Source: Armigeres subalbatus (Eukaryota > Arthropoda > Insecta > Diptera > Culicidae). From it: a stretch of DNA of 64,000 nt. Positions 1-10,115 of the stretch are shown here, one piece after another. Positions within the stretch are counted from its first letter, which is position 1. Every line of letters begins with the position of its first letter. The stretch lies in assembly GCF_024139115.2 (NCBI RefSeq), contig NC_085140.1, forward strand, positions 318,187,259-318,251,258, in the 5' to 3' direction. The notes under the pieces are model-generated. The model had not been told where the DNA came from. It saw only the letters and a program-made list of their open reading frames with translations, and searched no databases. The position numbers were made by a program, and so were the translations under genes.

Positions 1-81
1 GTCTCTCGTCTCTCGAAATACTCGAATACATTTTTGGAAAATGGCGTATACGTCACTTTGTCAGATTACGGCAGTACAGTT
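1..81. mobile_element. MITE right half, cut by the window edge
   Basis: The terminal stretch ending GATTACGGCAGTA matches the right inverted terminus of the complete MITE at 52,467-52,611, including the adjoining CGTATACGTCACTTT block. Only the right half is in the window. It abuts the LINE remnant that begins at about 84, so it probably inserted into that LINE. It has no coding capacity. Confidence 0.6.
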
Positions 82-83
82 CT

Positions 84-1745
84 GCCACCTTTGCAATTTA
101 TCGGCCGATAGTGTCCATGTCATCCGCGAATCAAATAAATTGACTGGATTTCGCCCGAAATCTTCGCACAATTTTGCCCACCATCCACTATTGTTTTGAC
201 TAGTCTGGTAAGTTTCCCAGGGAAGCTGTTCTCGGCAATAATATTACATAGCTCTAGGCAGGCTATACTGTCGTATGCCGCCTTATAATCGATAAACAGA
301 TGGTGCGTTGGGACCTGGTATTCTCGGCGTTTTTGGAGGATTTGCCGTACAGTAAATATCTGATCTGTTGTCGTTAGGCCATCAACGAAGCCGGCTTGAC
401 AATTTCCCATCCATCCAAGCCCATCTTGATGAGCTCAGCTCCGATACCATCCGTACCAGCTGCTTCATTGGCCTTTAGGTGTCGGATGGCATCCCTAACT
501 TTCCTCAAGGCTGACTGGCTTCCATCGTCCGTGGAACTGACGTAGTCATTTCCTCCGCTGCCTTGACTTCCAGTGCCTGTACTCTCAGCACCATTCAATT
601 GTTCCTCGAAGTGCTGCTTACATTTTTCGATCACCACAGGTTCGTCCGTCAAGATGCTCCCATCATTATCCCTGTACATCTCGACTCGCGGCACGAAACC
701 ATTGCGGGATGCGTTGAGCTTCTGATAGAACTTGCGTGTTTCTTGAGAACGTCACAGCTGTTCCATCTGCTCGCACCGCGCTGTGTCCTTCTCCTCCAGA
801 ATCTGTCTGCATTCTTCGTCGAATCAATCGTTCCGGCGACTTCGTTTCACATACCCGACGTTGTTGTCCGCTGCGTCGTTAATGGCTGCTTTAACTGTAT
901 TTCAACCAACATTGTTGTCCGCTGCGTCGTTAATGGCTGCTTTAACTGTATTTCAGCCGTCCTCAAGAGGAGCCCCATCAAGCTCACCCTCTTCCAGCAG
1001 CGCTGCCTCGAGATACTGCGCGTATGCAGTGGCGACACCAGGTTGCTCAGTCGCTCTAGGTCGTACCGCGGTGGTCGTCGGTACCAAACATTGTTGATGA
1101 CTAATAGGTTTGGGCGCAGTTTAACCATCACCAGATAGTGATCAGAGTCGATGTAGGCGCCATGATATGTCCTGACGTCGACAATTAGGACGATCGATTT
1201 ATGATTCTGTCTGCAGTGGTGATCTCCAAGTGTACCGATATGGAAGGCTGTGTTAGCCGTTTTTGTTCGTCAGCCTGAACTTTCCAAAAGTCGGTCTAAA
1301 CTTATCCTTTTGGTCAACCTGAGCGTTCAAATCTCCTAAAATGATTTTGAAGTCGTGGCTTGGGCAGAAGTCGTACTCACGTTTCAGCTGGCTTAGAATG
1401 CGTCCTTATCATCATCAGTGGTTCCGGAGTATGGGCTATGGATGTTGGTTATGCTAAATTTGTAGAACCGGGCTTTGAACCTCAACCTGCGCATTCTATC
1501 ATGAATCGGCCACCACCCGATCACGAGCCTTTGCATATCGGCTAACACTACGCAAGCTGTTCAAAGCTCGTGTGTGTTGCCGGTGCTCTGATAGATGGTA
1601 TGATTACCTCTGAACGTTCGCACCATTGATCTCTTCCAACAAACTTCCTACAGTGCTACGATGCCGAATCCACGGTCCTTGAGCACATCGACGAGTATGC
1701 GTGTGCTTCCGATGAAGTTGAGAAATTTTCAGTTCCACGAATTTT
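84..1745 (-). pseudogene. Decayed LINE (endonuclease + RT), minus strand
   Basis: Read on the minus strand, an apurinic-like endonuclease starts near 1,740 (KDRGFGIVALQE-like), followed by GDLNAQ near 1,340 and SDHYLV near 1,140. An EN-RT linker follows, then RT blocks AAGTDGIGAELIK (about 430-470), NCQAGF and HHLFIDYKAAYDSI (about 270-400), and a residual FADDMDTIGR (about 115-145). The family copies itself by target-primed reverse transcription. This copy is dead: the RT stretch between the AELIK and QAGF blocks is deleted, the block before the FADD motif is deleted, and there are several frameshifts. The style of the RT (FIDFKAAYDSI, FADD) resembles RTE-like mosquito LINEs. The clade is inferred. 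Confidence 0.85.
861..962. repeat. 51-bp tandem duplication inside the LINE linker
   Basis: A segment beginning TTGTTGTCCGCTGCGTCG at 861 recurs at 912, giving two nearly identical units with a 51-bp period. On the minus strand it duplicates 17 codons (EIQLKQPLTTQRTT) in frame within the endonuclease-RT linker. It is either a polymorphism of the element or a post-insertion slippage event. Confidence 0.85.
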
Positions 1746-1878
1746 CCCTATGTGGGCACCACCGAGTTTCAGTAAACATGATTTTTTCCGAGATCTCAGT
1801 AAATGTGACGTTTCGGTTGCTGAGATACATTAAATATTTTGCTGAGAATCATTACTAAACGAAATTTTCTGCCGAAGT
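1745..1878. mobile_element. MITE-like fragment with CCGAG/CTCAG motifs
   Basis: The stretch between the LINE endonuclease and the gag-like remnant holds repeated CCGAGATCTCAGTAAA and GCTGAGA motifs. These resemble the body of the MITE at 53,810-54,050 (TTTTTCCGAGATT, ATCTCAGCAAAATG). I could not define its ends, so the assignment rests on motif similarity only. Confidence 0.35.
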
Positions 1879-2500
1879 TCAGTTCTGAAATGACTTATGA
1901 GCGTAGCCGAAGCACTTGTAGCAGACCACAAGAGGTTGGTGTATGATTACGTAACATACCATCAATCCTACCTTCAACTTGGTCTTATCGAGTACATAAC
2001 TTCTTGGCTCCCGCCAGACGTACCTGGCGGGTACGCATAGCTCTTTCGTAAACGAATAGGATCTCAACTCTCCACTGATCTTTCAATGTATCGACCAGCA
2101 CACTTGCTTTAGTCATTTCATCCAAACCCTTACATTGGATGACTTCAACTGGGCATAGGGCTCCGACATGAATCCCATCAACCAGCCCCTCTACAGTCAA
2201 GTTTTTGTACGCCGAGCTCTTCTGAGCAGGATCCCGAAAATCATCTCGCCCTTCTGCATCTCATGGATGCAGTTGACATCTTCTACTTGACCAGAGAGTA
2301 TTTGCTTTCCTCTCATGGCCTTTGGGACATCCGCGTAGCTCCGTCATAATAGCCTACTTTTACAATCACCTCCTTCTTTGCCGTAGCTACCTCCTCTGCT
2401 GCTAAAACTCACTTCGTTTTCATTTTCGGCTTTTTAGGGATGGCAATTTTCCACCAGGGACGGTTGTCTTACCGATGAAATTCAATCGGTGGGATTACTA
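1879..2500 (-). pseudogene. LINE ORF1 (gag-like) remnant with zinc knuckle
   Basis: On the minus strand a gag-like reading contains VEGLVDGIHVGALCPVEVI and VLVDTLKDQW, and ends with CYKCFGYAHKS, a CCHC zinc knuckle whose last cysteine is not visible. Nucleocapsid-like ORF1 proteins of several LINE clades carry such knuckles to bind element RNA. Frames change at least twice (near 2,200 and 2,000), so it is a pseudogene. It is separated from the RT remnant at 84-1,745 by a MITE-like fragment and may come from another element. The region up to about 2,800 may hold more ORF1 but is too decayed to read. Confidence 0.6.
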
Positions 2501-3225
2501 CACTTAACGTTTTGGTGGCATCCTGCACAACCTTATTCACTTTAAGAGTCGCACCACCAACTCCTTCTAACCAATAAGGAGGCGTGTCTCACGTTCCGCT
2601 TCCTGACTAGACATTAGCAGAGACTTTCACTGCTGCCTATTATGTCAGTAAGTTTTGGGTCCTCCCCCTCTACATGGTTGGTCAACATGTTTTTAGAGAT
2701 TCATCAGAGTCGCTTCGTCTATTTTCGAGTCCGCGGGAACCTCCTCTGACCAACCTACCATAGCCCATTAACATAGAAGATCTTTTGTTCGCCAAAGCGT
2801 GGGAGGTTGTTCCAGCTGACTCGATTCGCAAATCTTACAATATTCTTTACAATGCTTCATGAAGTCGAGAATGAGGATGATGTACTACTGTCCAGTGCAG
2901 AAATGTTGTTTTTCTATTTCGAAATGGTTTGTGAATTGTTATGAACTTGAGTTCTACTTTCATGAATAAAGAATGGTAATTTAGAATAATATTAAATTTA
3001 GGTTTATTCTTATTAATAAATTATTAAACGAATACTGATTTACTGATAAAAAAGAAAAAAAAAGAACATGAAAAAATAGGTAAACAAATAAAAAAACAGA
3101 AAAAAATAAAAAAAAAAGTTGAGTAAGAAAGGTTGGAACACCCTGGTGGATGGATAACATTGATTTTAGGTTATAATTCTTTTATAAAAAAAAGATTTGA
3201 ATAAAAAATTGAAAAAAAAATTGCT
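2500..3225. other. Decayed and AT-rich DNA, no gene seen
   Basis: 2,500-2,880 may be further decayed LINE 5' sequence, but no frame is convincing. 2,950-3,225 is very AT-rich with A-runs and gives no coding signal. Confidence 0.5.
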
Positions 3226-3227
3226 TC

Positions 3228-3299
3228 AATATAACGTAACCTCGATATAACGTAACGAAAATAAAAATTGAGTTACTTTATATCGAGGTATGACTGTAC
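3228..3299. mobile_element. Pogo/Tigger-like terminal inverted repeat, fold-back
   Basis: The right end reads on the minus strand as TACAGTCATACCTCGATATA, matching the CAGNCATACCTCG style of pogo/Tigger-group termini next to a TA. An inverted partner, CCTCGATATAACGTAAC, lies just upstream, so this is a solo end or a tiny fold-back. It breaks the LINE remnant that follows. It has no coding capacity. Confidence 0.6.
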
Positions 3300-3556
3300 T
3301 TGATTTCGAGCCATCCAGAGTTACACGTATCAGTCTAATCAGTTTCGCCGGAAAACCATGTTCGGACAATATCTGCCACAGCTCATTTCTCTTCACTGAA
3401 TCGTACGCTGCTTTGAAATCAATGAACAGATGGTGAGTCTGCAAGTTGATCTCCAACGATCATTTGCAGGCTAAACATCTGATCCGTCGTTGATTGGCCC
3501 TGACGAAAACCTGCCTGGTATTCGTCGACGAAGGACTCCTCAAGCGGTCTCAGTCT
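3300..3556 (-). pseudogene. LINE reverse transcriptase fragment
   Basis: Minus-strand frames give DEYQAGFRQGQSTTDQMF followed, after a frameshift near 3,455, by THHLFIDFKAAYDSV and ELWQILSEHGFPAKLIRLI. These are RT palm blocks that precede the FADD motif in RTE-like LINEs. The catalytic motif is absent because the copy ends at the pogo-like terminus at 3,299. Its other end is interrupted by the tail of a second LINE at 3,557. Confidence 0.8.
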
Positions 3557-4735
3557 GTTAATTTATTTATTTATTTATTTGCCGTCAATCAAATGTAGAC
3601 CAATTATACTTAGTACAATAAATACTTATTATCTAGTCTATGTGTAGTTCAATCATTACCTAACTTGTCTAGAGAAGAACACTTTTTTTTAGATCGGTTT
3701 TACTCATCGTTACATCAATTGTTTCACAATGTGCATTATAACATGACATAAATCTATTTATTGGGCCATTTCTGCCATGGTTTGTTCTTTGATTATTGAT
3801 ATAAAATAGACTTCTATTTCTAAGTGGACAGATAGGAGCGTAAAAATTAATATTTGCCAAAATTTCACTACTATCCACTCTTTGTGCGATAATATCGTTT
3901 ATGAAAGTTATCATTGAGAATTCCCTGTGTTTTTTGAGTTCTTCTAGGTTAATTAATGAACACCGTGATTCATAAGGAGGCAATGGTAGTGACGTCTACC
4001 CTAGTTTTCGAAGCGCAAAGAGTAAAAACTGTTTTTGAACTGATTCTATGCGGTTCACATGTGTTTCTTGATACGGAGTTCAGACTACACTGAAGTATTC
4101 TAAATGAGGCCTAACATGTGCAACGTACAAAGTTTTGATTGTGTAAGGATCATTAAAATTATAACTGAATCTTTTGATAAAACTAAGCATGTTGCTTGCT
4201 TAATGAATAATATGATTGTAGTGATCTATGAACGATAATTTGGAATCCAGAATGATACCTAAATATCTAATTAGTTTGCATCTTTCAACTGTTTTCTGGC
4301 CTATGTATATTTGCTCTTTTGACGTATTGATATTTCTTGTAAACGAAATTGAATGGCACTTTTTTACATTCAGTTGTAACAGATTTTTCTTACACCATTT
4401 ATAAAAATCGTTGATTTCATTTTGAAACACTACTACATAAGATTGCTTACGTATTTCCAAAAAGAGTTTCATGTCATCTGCGTAAATTGAAACATTCAGG
4501 TAATTCGAAACATGATCTACATCGTTGACGAATAAGATGAATAACAATGAACCAAGTTGGGACCCTTGTGGTACTCCAGATGTAACCTTAACTTGTTTTG
4601 ACAAACATCCATCGAATTTTACTCTTTGGGTCTGCCAGTCAAATATGATTCAATCCATTTTATTAACCTGGGATTAAGGCCTAGCTTGGATAATTTACGA
4701 CAGGGTTTGCAGAAATCGCTTTCAATAGATAACAA
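3557..4735 (-). pseudogene. CR1/Jockey-like LINE, 5'-truncated, with (TTTA)n tail
   Basis: On the minus strand: KWIESYLTGRP (about 4,640-4,680), a frameshift near 4,622, TSGVPQGSQLGSLLFILFVND (RT motif 5), YADDMKLF (catalytic YADD, about 4,470), NVKKCHSISF and YLGIILDSKLSF, then a C-terminal PPYESRCSLINLEELKKHR region (about 3,900-3,980). The element ends at a simple (TTTA)n stretch, 3,557-3,580, which is its tail. Order and motifs fit the C-terminal half of a CR1/Jockey-type RT. The copy is 5'-truncated and carries a frameshift and stops, so it is inactive. It inserted into the LINE fragment at 3,300-3,556. Confidence 0.85.
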
Positions 4736-5109
4736 ACAACGATAAAAGAGAGGCAAAAACTGTTCCGAATCATAACAAGCCATGATACCAAATTTATCAA
4801 ACTTGAATACAAGTGCGAAAAAACAGAATCGGATAGGCAGCCCCCACAGAAAAATTGTGATTTTCCTTTGTTTTCGCTCCTTTTGTGTTGGTTACTGCAC
4901 AGCTGTGTAGAACAAGTTGAAATGCATCGTCAGAGCCAGTGCTCCCCGCTCCCCTTTTTGGAGCTTTCTAAAAGAAATTTATCATGGGGTATAACATCCC
5001 AAATCAGCTCTCTATCATGACAGCTTGCGAAAAAAGTTTCTCACGGTATGCTACATATCGTATATATATATACAGAGATGATAAGTGAGAGACTTGCTCA
5101 TTCTCTTTA
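4736..5109. other. Unassigned DNA
   Basis: No open frame, tRNA-like box or terminal inverted repeat is apparent. A short (TA)n run sits near 5,070-5,082. Confidence 0.5.
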
Positions 5110-5802
5110 GGATTCAATCCCTGATTTACGATAATTTACAGGATACGCGACAGGATTTTGTACGCCAAGTTCAGATGGGTGATCCTTCTGTAATTGGTAC
5201 ACTCTAGTCTGTGCCCTTTCTTATAGATGGAGCATATGAGGCCATCCAGCCAGCGGCAGGCAGTTCTTCATACTCGTATATTTACTGGATAATATGGCGG
5301 ATTGATTAATGCAGATGCAAACTTCCGTGTTTGGGATCTCGTCCTTCTCAGCAGATTTACTTCTTTTTCAGCTCGTTCAGAGCCTTCTTTACCTCGTCCA
5401 GCGTTGGTGGTTCCACAGCTTGACCGTCGCCGACTAGGCCCATCCTGCTCTTTAATACACTTTGATTTTCACCGTTCAACAAATCTTCCACCGGGCTGCC
5501 ACCATAGCCTTGTCAGCCAGCAAATTCCCCTCTCGATCACATGGCGGGCACTGGCGCAGTCTTATGCCACGCGCCATTGACAGTTGCGTAAAACCTCCGC
5601 ATATCGTTTCTATCCATGTTCCCCTGCCCTTCAGCTCTCACACTCTCTTCGTGTTGCCTTTTTCTTCTGCGATAGATTCGTTTCTCTTATGCCCTAGCTA
5701 CACTGTACCGCTCTCTGTTGGAATGGGTACGAGCCACTAGCATTCGACTCCTAGCAACATTTTTCTCGTCCGTCACTCGCTGCCACTCCTCATCAAACCA
5801 AC
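5110..5802 (-). pseudogene. LINE, RT half (downstream part of a split copy)
   Basis: The minus strand reads WFDEEWQRVTDEKN at the high-coordinate end, the EN-RT linker (RFYATVNGAWHKTAPVPA-like) and then RT block [19 protein letters not shown] with [12 protein letters not shown] at about 5,150-5,240. It then loses similarity, so the RT core (QAGF, FADD) is missing. It is the continuation of the endonuclease half at 10,116-11,165. The two halves join in frame across NGW/FDEEW when the element at 5,803-10,115 and one CCAAC copy are removed. Stops and frameshifts mark it as inactive. Confidence 0.85.
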
Positions 5803-6161
5803 TGTGGAGAATAAAGTGAGTCCGAAAAATGCATTTGCATTTGTTGGTTACATTGATGGATAAAGTGGAACGTATTTCTTATTTCATGATAAAAATAATG
5901 AAATATACAAAAACATTTAAAAATGACATTAATAGAATAAATGATAACGAATTTGAAATGCAATCGTAGTTGGCATTTGAAATGCCAGCATACTAAGAAG
6001 CTAATGAGAAGAAATTTGAAATTCAATCTCAGTAGGTTGACAGGAACGGTGAAAATAAACGAACATTCAGTGTTCTGTTTTTGAGGCGTGAACATGCGAA
6101 TTATCCGCTTGTTTTCGTTGGTAAGAAGCAAATCGGAAGACGAATTTGCTTGGCTACGACA
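5803..6161. repeat. Left LTR-like repeat, 359 bp
   Basis: It aligns with the right repeat over its whole length apart from a 330-bp segment present only on the right. In the shared last 210 bp I count three substitutions and one length change in a T run. It begins TGTGG and ends CTACGACA. Confidence 0.75.
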
Positions 6162-6219
6162 ATGACGTAGTCGTTGCTCCCTACAAGGTAAGAGAGTTCA
6201 GCAGTAGTAGAAAAGCTAA

Positions 6220-6480
6220 ATGAGGCAAAAAAATATGGTAAGCCTCCGACGAAAAAAAAAACATGGCAAAAAAAAAAGATAAGCTATGATTGGTGAAGGG
6301 TAAAAAAAAAAGGTAAACCCCAGACGAGATATGGCAAAAAATTATGGTAAGCCTCAGTCTGAAAAAAATGGCAAAAAATAATGATAAGCCATGCTATACA
6401 AAAGGCAAAAAAAAGGTAAGCCTAAGTTGGACTGGACGGCAAAAAAAAAGATAAGCCATGATATGCTAAGGGCAAATAGA
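6220..6480. repeat. Degenerate GGCAAAAAA/GGTAAGCC tandem repeat
   Basis: Units of roughly 45-60 bp each hold ATGGCAAAAAA, a short spacer and GATAAGCC or GGTAAGCC. About five or six units can be counted. It lies inside the LTR-like element, before the G/T-rich array. A short (GA)n run follows at about 6,479-6,500. Confidence 0.6.
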
Positions 6481-6499
6481 AAGAGAGAGAGAGAGAGAG

Positions 6500-7070
6500 A
6501 ACGCGAGAAAATAATATGGCAAAAAAATTAAGAAAAGTCATGAAAAAATTACACACATATAAAAAAAATAAGGGGTGTCAATAGGCGAGAGAGATTCTTG
6601 ACAGAATAGTGATAAAGAAAAAAATTGATTGTGTTTCAATGAGCAAAATAAACAATATTGAGAAATATAAAAAACGAAGGTCTACCATTTCAAGATCAGT
6701 TACCAGTTATGTTTGGAACTCATCCGCTATGCAGCGCGTTATATTGACAGTTACATTGGCAGTTCGGTTGAATATCTTGACATCTATAAGATTTGGAAAG
6801 TTGTCTTCTACAGAGTCGTTGAGAAAATCAAAATCAATGAGATGAATATTTTAAATTTGTCTGATCGACGGAGCTATTATTCAAGATAGTAGGTTGTGTT
6901 GAATATCTCTCTGTCGGTGAGATTTGAAAAGTTTTCGTAATCTAAAAAGTTGTGGAAAAAAAAAAAAAAAAATTACTGAATTGAAGATGGTGTTGATTGC
7001 AATACATCTGCTTGGTGGCATCAGATTGAATAAGTTTGCCAATTCGGTTAAGTATCTCAAAATCTTGGAT
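6500..7070. other. Internal AT-rich spacer of the LTR-like element
   Basis: There is no coding frame of note. A poly-A run lies near 6,956-6,971. The only open frame (6,609-6,845) has no recognisable motif. Confidence 0.45.
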
Positions 7071-7072
7071 TT

Positions 7073-9205
7073 TGATTGGATATAGATTGGATATAGATTG
7101 GATTTAGATTTGATTTGGATTTGATATGGATTGGATTTGGATTGGATTTAGATTGGATTTGGATTGGATTTGGATTGGATTTGGATTGGATTTGAATTGG
7201 ATTTGGATTGGATTTGGATTGGATTTGGATTGGATTTGGATTGGTTTGGTTTGGATTGGTTTGGATTGGTTTAGATTGGTTTCAATTGGATTTAGATTGG
7301 TTGGATTAGATTTGGATTAGATATGTGGATTGGTTTGGATTGGTTTGAATTGGTTTGGATTGGTTTGGATTGGTTGGATTGAATTTGGATCGGTTTTGGT
7401 TTGGATTGGATTTGGAATGGTTTGGATTGGATTTGGATTGGTTTGGATTGGTTTGGATTGGTTTGGATTGGTTTGGATTGGTTTGGATTGGTTTGGATTG
7501 GTTTGGATTGGTTTGGATTGGTTTGGATTGGTTTGGATTGGTTTGGATTGGTTTGGATTGGTTTGGATTGGTTTGGATTGGTTTAGATTGGTTTGGATTG
7601 GGTTGGATTGGTTTGGATTGGGTTGGATTGGTTTGGATTGGTTTGGATTGGTTTGGATTGGTTTGGATTGGTTTGGATTGGTTTGGATTGGTTGTATTGG
7701 TTTGTTGGTTTGGATTGGATTTGGATTGGTTTAGATTGGTTTGGATTGGGTTGGTTGGTTTGGATTGGGTTGGATTGGTTTGGATTGGGTTGGATTGGGT
7801 TGGATTGGTTTGGATTGGTTTGGATTGGTTTGGTTTGGATTGGTTTGGATTGGTTTGGATTGGTTTGGATTGGGTTGGATTGGTTTGGATTGGTTTGGAT
7901 TGGTTTGGATTGGTTTGGATTGGTTTGGATTGGTTTGGTTGGTTTGGATTGGTTTGGATTGGTTTGGATTGGTTTGGATTGGTTTAGATTGGATTAAGTT
8001 GGTTTGGATTGGGTTGGATTGGTTTGGATGGGATTTGGATGTGAGTTTGGATTGGTTTGGATTAGATTTGGATTGGTTTGGATTGGTTTGAATTGGTTTG
8101 GATTGGTTTGGTTGAATTTGGATTGGTTTGGATTGGTTTTGGTTTGGATTGGTTTGGAATGAATTTGGATTGGTTTGGATTGGTTTGGATTGGTTTGGAT
8201 TGCGTTTGGATTGGTTGGATTGGTTTGGATTGGATTTGGATTGGTTTGGATTGGTTTGGATTGGTTTGGATTGGTTTAGATTGGTTTGGATTGGGTTGGA
8301 TTGGTTGGTTTGGATTGGTTTGGATTGGTTTGGATTGGTTTGGATTGGTTTGGATTGGTTTGGTTGGATTTGGATTGGTTTGGATTGGTTTGGATTGGTT
8401 TGGATTGGTTTGGTTTGGTTTGGATTGGTTTGGATTGGATTGGTTTGAATTGGATTGTGTTTGAATTGGGTTGGATTGGTTTGGATTGGTTTGGATTGGT
8501 TTGGATTGGGTTGGATTGGGTTGGATTGGTTTGGATTGGTTTGGTTTGGATTGGATTTGGATTGGCTTTTGGATTGGTTGGATTGGGTTGGATTGGTTTG
8601 GATTGGTTTGGATTGGTTTGGATTGGTTTGGATTGGTTTGGATTGGTTTGGATTGGTTTGGATTGGGTTGGATTGGTTTGGATGGGTTTGGATTGGTTTG
8701 GATTGTGTTTGGATTGGTTTGAATTGGATTGGTTTGGATTGGTTGGTTCGAATTGGATTGTATTTGAATTGGGTTGGATTGGGTTGGATTGGTTTGGATT
8801 GGATTTGTGTTTGGATTGGATTTGGATTAGATTTGGATTGGATTGATTTGGATTGGATTTGGATTGGATTTGGATTGGTTTGGATTGGATTTGGATTGGA
8901 TTGGATTTGGATTGGATTTGGATTGGATTTGGATTGGATTTGGATTGGATTTGGATTGGATTTGGATTGGATTTGGATTGGATTTGGATTGGATTTGGAT
9001 TGGGTTTGGGTTGGGTTTGGATTGGGTTTGGATTGGGTTTGGATTGGGTTTGGATTGGGTTTGGATTGGATTTGGATTGGATTTGGATTGGATTTGGATT
9101 GGATTTGGATTGGATTTGGATTGGATTTGGATTGGATTTGGATTGGATTTGGATTGGTTTTGTGTAGAATGTGGATTAGATTTGGGTTAGATTGGTTTGG
9201 TTAAT
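7073..9205. repeat. G/T-rich minisatellite, 10-bp and 11-bp units
   Basis: About 2.1 kb of tandem repeat almost free of C on the plus strand. The outer blocks (about 7,073-7,240 and 8,780-9,205) are mainly 11-mers (GGATTTGGATT). The core (about 7,240-8,780) is mainly 10-mers (GGTTTGGATT). The array explains the long open frames of W, G, L, D, I and F here: with no C and few TAA or TGA triplets, several frames stay open. These frames are translation artefacts. The unit has a GG every three or four bases, so four GG tracts recur throughout. Confidence 0.95.
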
Positions 9206-9426
9206 GGTTTGAGTAAATCAATAGTTTCAATAGAATTTAAGGACAGTTTAAGGACAGCGTCAGTGCTTTAGTGCCACAAATAATAAATTCACAGCTGTTA
9301 TTGATATATAAACTACTGCGCCGGTATGAAAAAAAGAATACAATTAAATTTATGTTTTCGTATTAACAGCTCAAAACAAAAAATTTCCTCACCGAAAAAA
9401 AAAAAAAAGAGTAGAGACGGTGAATA

Positions 9427-10115
9427 TTGGCAGAATAAAGTGAGTCCGAAAATGCATTTGCATTTTGTTGGTTACATTGATGGATCAAGTGGAACGTATT
9501 TCTTATTTCATGATAAAAATAATGAAATATACAAAACATTTAAAAATGACATTAATAGAATAAATGATAACGAATTTGAAATTCAATCATTATTGATTTA
9601 TTGGCATTTATCGGTGAGTACAACATCTAAAGCTCAAAGTAAGAGGGAGCGCAACAATGAAGAACAGTATGGATAGGTGTCACAAGCGAGCGACGAGTAT
9701 GAAGCGAACAGAAATTGAAATTTTAGTAGAGGGCCATTTGTGAGAACAGCATTGTTGAAATCGCTGTTATTCTGCCTAACGTCCACCCAGGAACGGCTTG
9801 GGTAGTAGCATGGTGACTACTCTTGCAAGACACGCCTGTCTTGGTAAGAAGTAGTCACCGAATAAATCAATAATTAAGTCATGATGATCAAAAACTTTTC
9901 CGAATTTGAAATTCAATCGTAGTTGGCATTTGAAATGCCAGCATACTAAGAAGCTAATGAGAAGAAATTTGAAATTCAATCTCAGTAGGCTGACAGGAAC
10001 GGTGAAAATAAACGAACATTCAGTGTTCTGTTTTTGAGGCGTGAACATACGAATTATCCGCTTGTTTTTCGTTGGTAAGAAGCAAATCGGAAGACGAATT
10101 TGCTTGGCTACGACA
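9427..10115. repeat. Right LTR-like repeat, about 689 bp
   Basis: It matches the left repeat in two blocks (about 9,432-9,588 and 9,901-10,115), separated by 330 bp found only here. The extra segment is bounded by an 18-bp direct repeat (CGAATTTGAAATTCAATC at 9,571 and 9,901). This suggests that the left copy lost it by recombination between the short repeats, or that the right copy gained it. It contains a strong hairpin at 9,812-9,859. Confidence 0.7.

Larger units (their letters stand above)
5803..10115. mobile_element. LTR-like element with minisatellite core, no gag-pol
   Basis: Near-identical direct repeats (5,803-6,161 and about 9,427-10,115) bound the element. Its outer ends read TG...CA, and CCAAC flanks it on both sides (5,798-5,802 and 10,116-10,120). 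Removing it restores the LINE frame. Such ends, a 5-bp duplication and direct repeats fit an LTR retrotransposon. A purine-rich run ending just before the right repeat (about 9,394-9,420) fits a polypurine tract. I see no tRNA primer-binding site starting TGG after the left repeat and no gag, protease, RT or integrase frame, so it would be non-autonomous (TRIM/LARD-like). The family is not identified. Confidence 0.7.

Noticed and set aside
7126..9204. Long plus-strand open frames rich in W, G, L, D, I and F (up to 249 codons)
   Set aside because: They are all readings of the 10/11-bp G/T-rich array. Several frames are open together and the composition explains it.
7073..9205. Telomere or centromere satellite
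   Set aside because: The array sits between LTR-like repeats inside a split LINE. No evidence of chromosome-end context.
9326..9676. 116-codon frame overlapping the right LTR-like repeat
   Set aside because: No motif, it crosses the LTR boundary, and the left repeat does not keep the frame.
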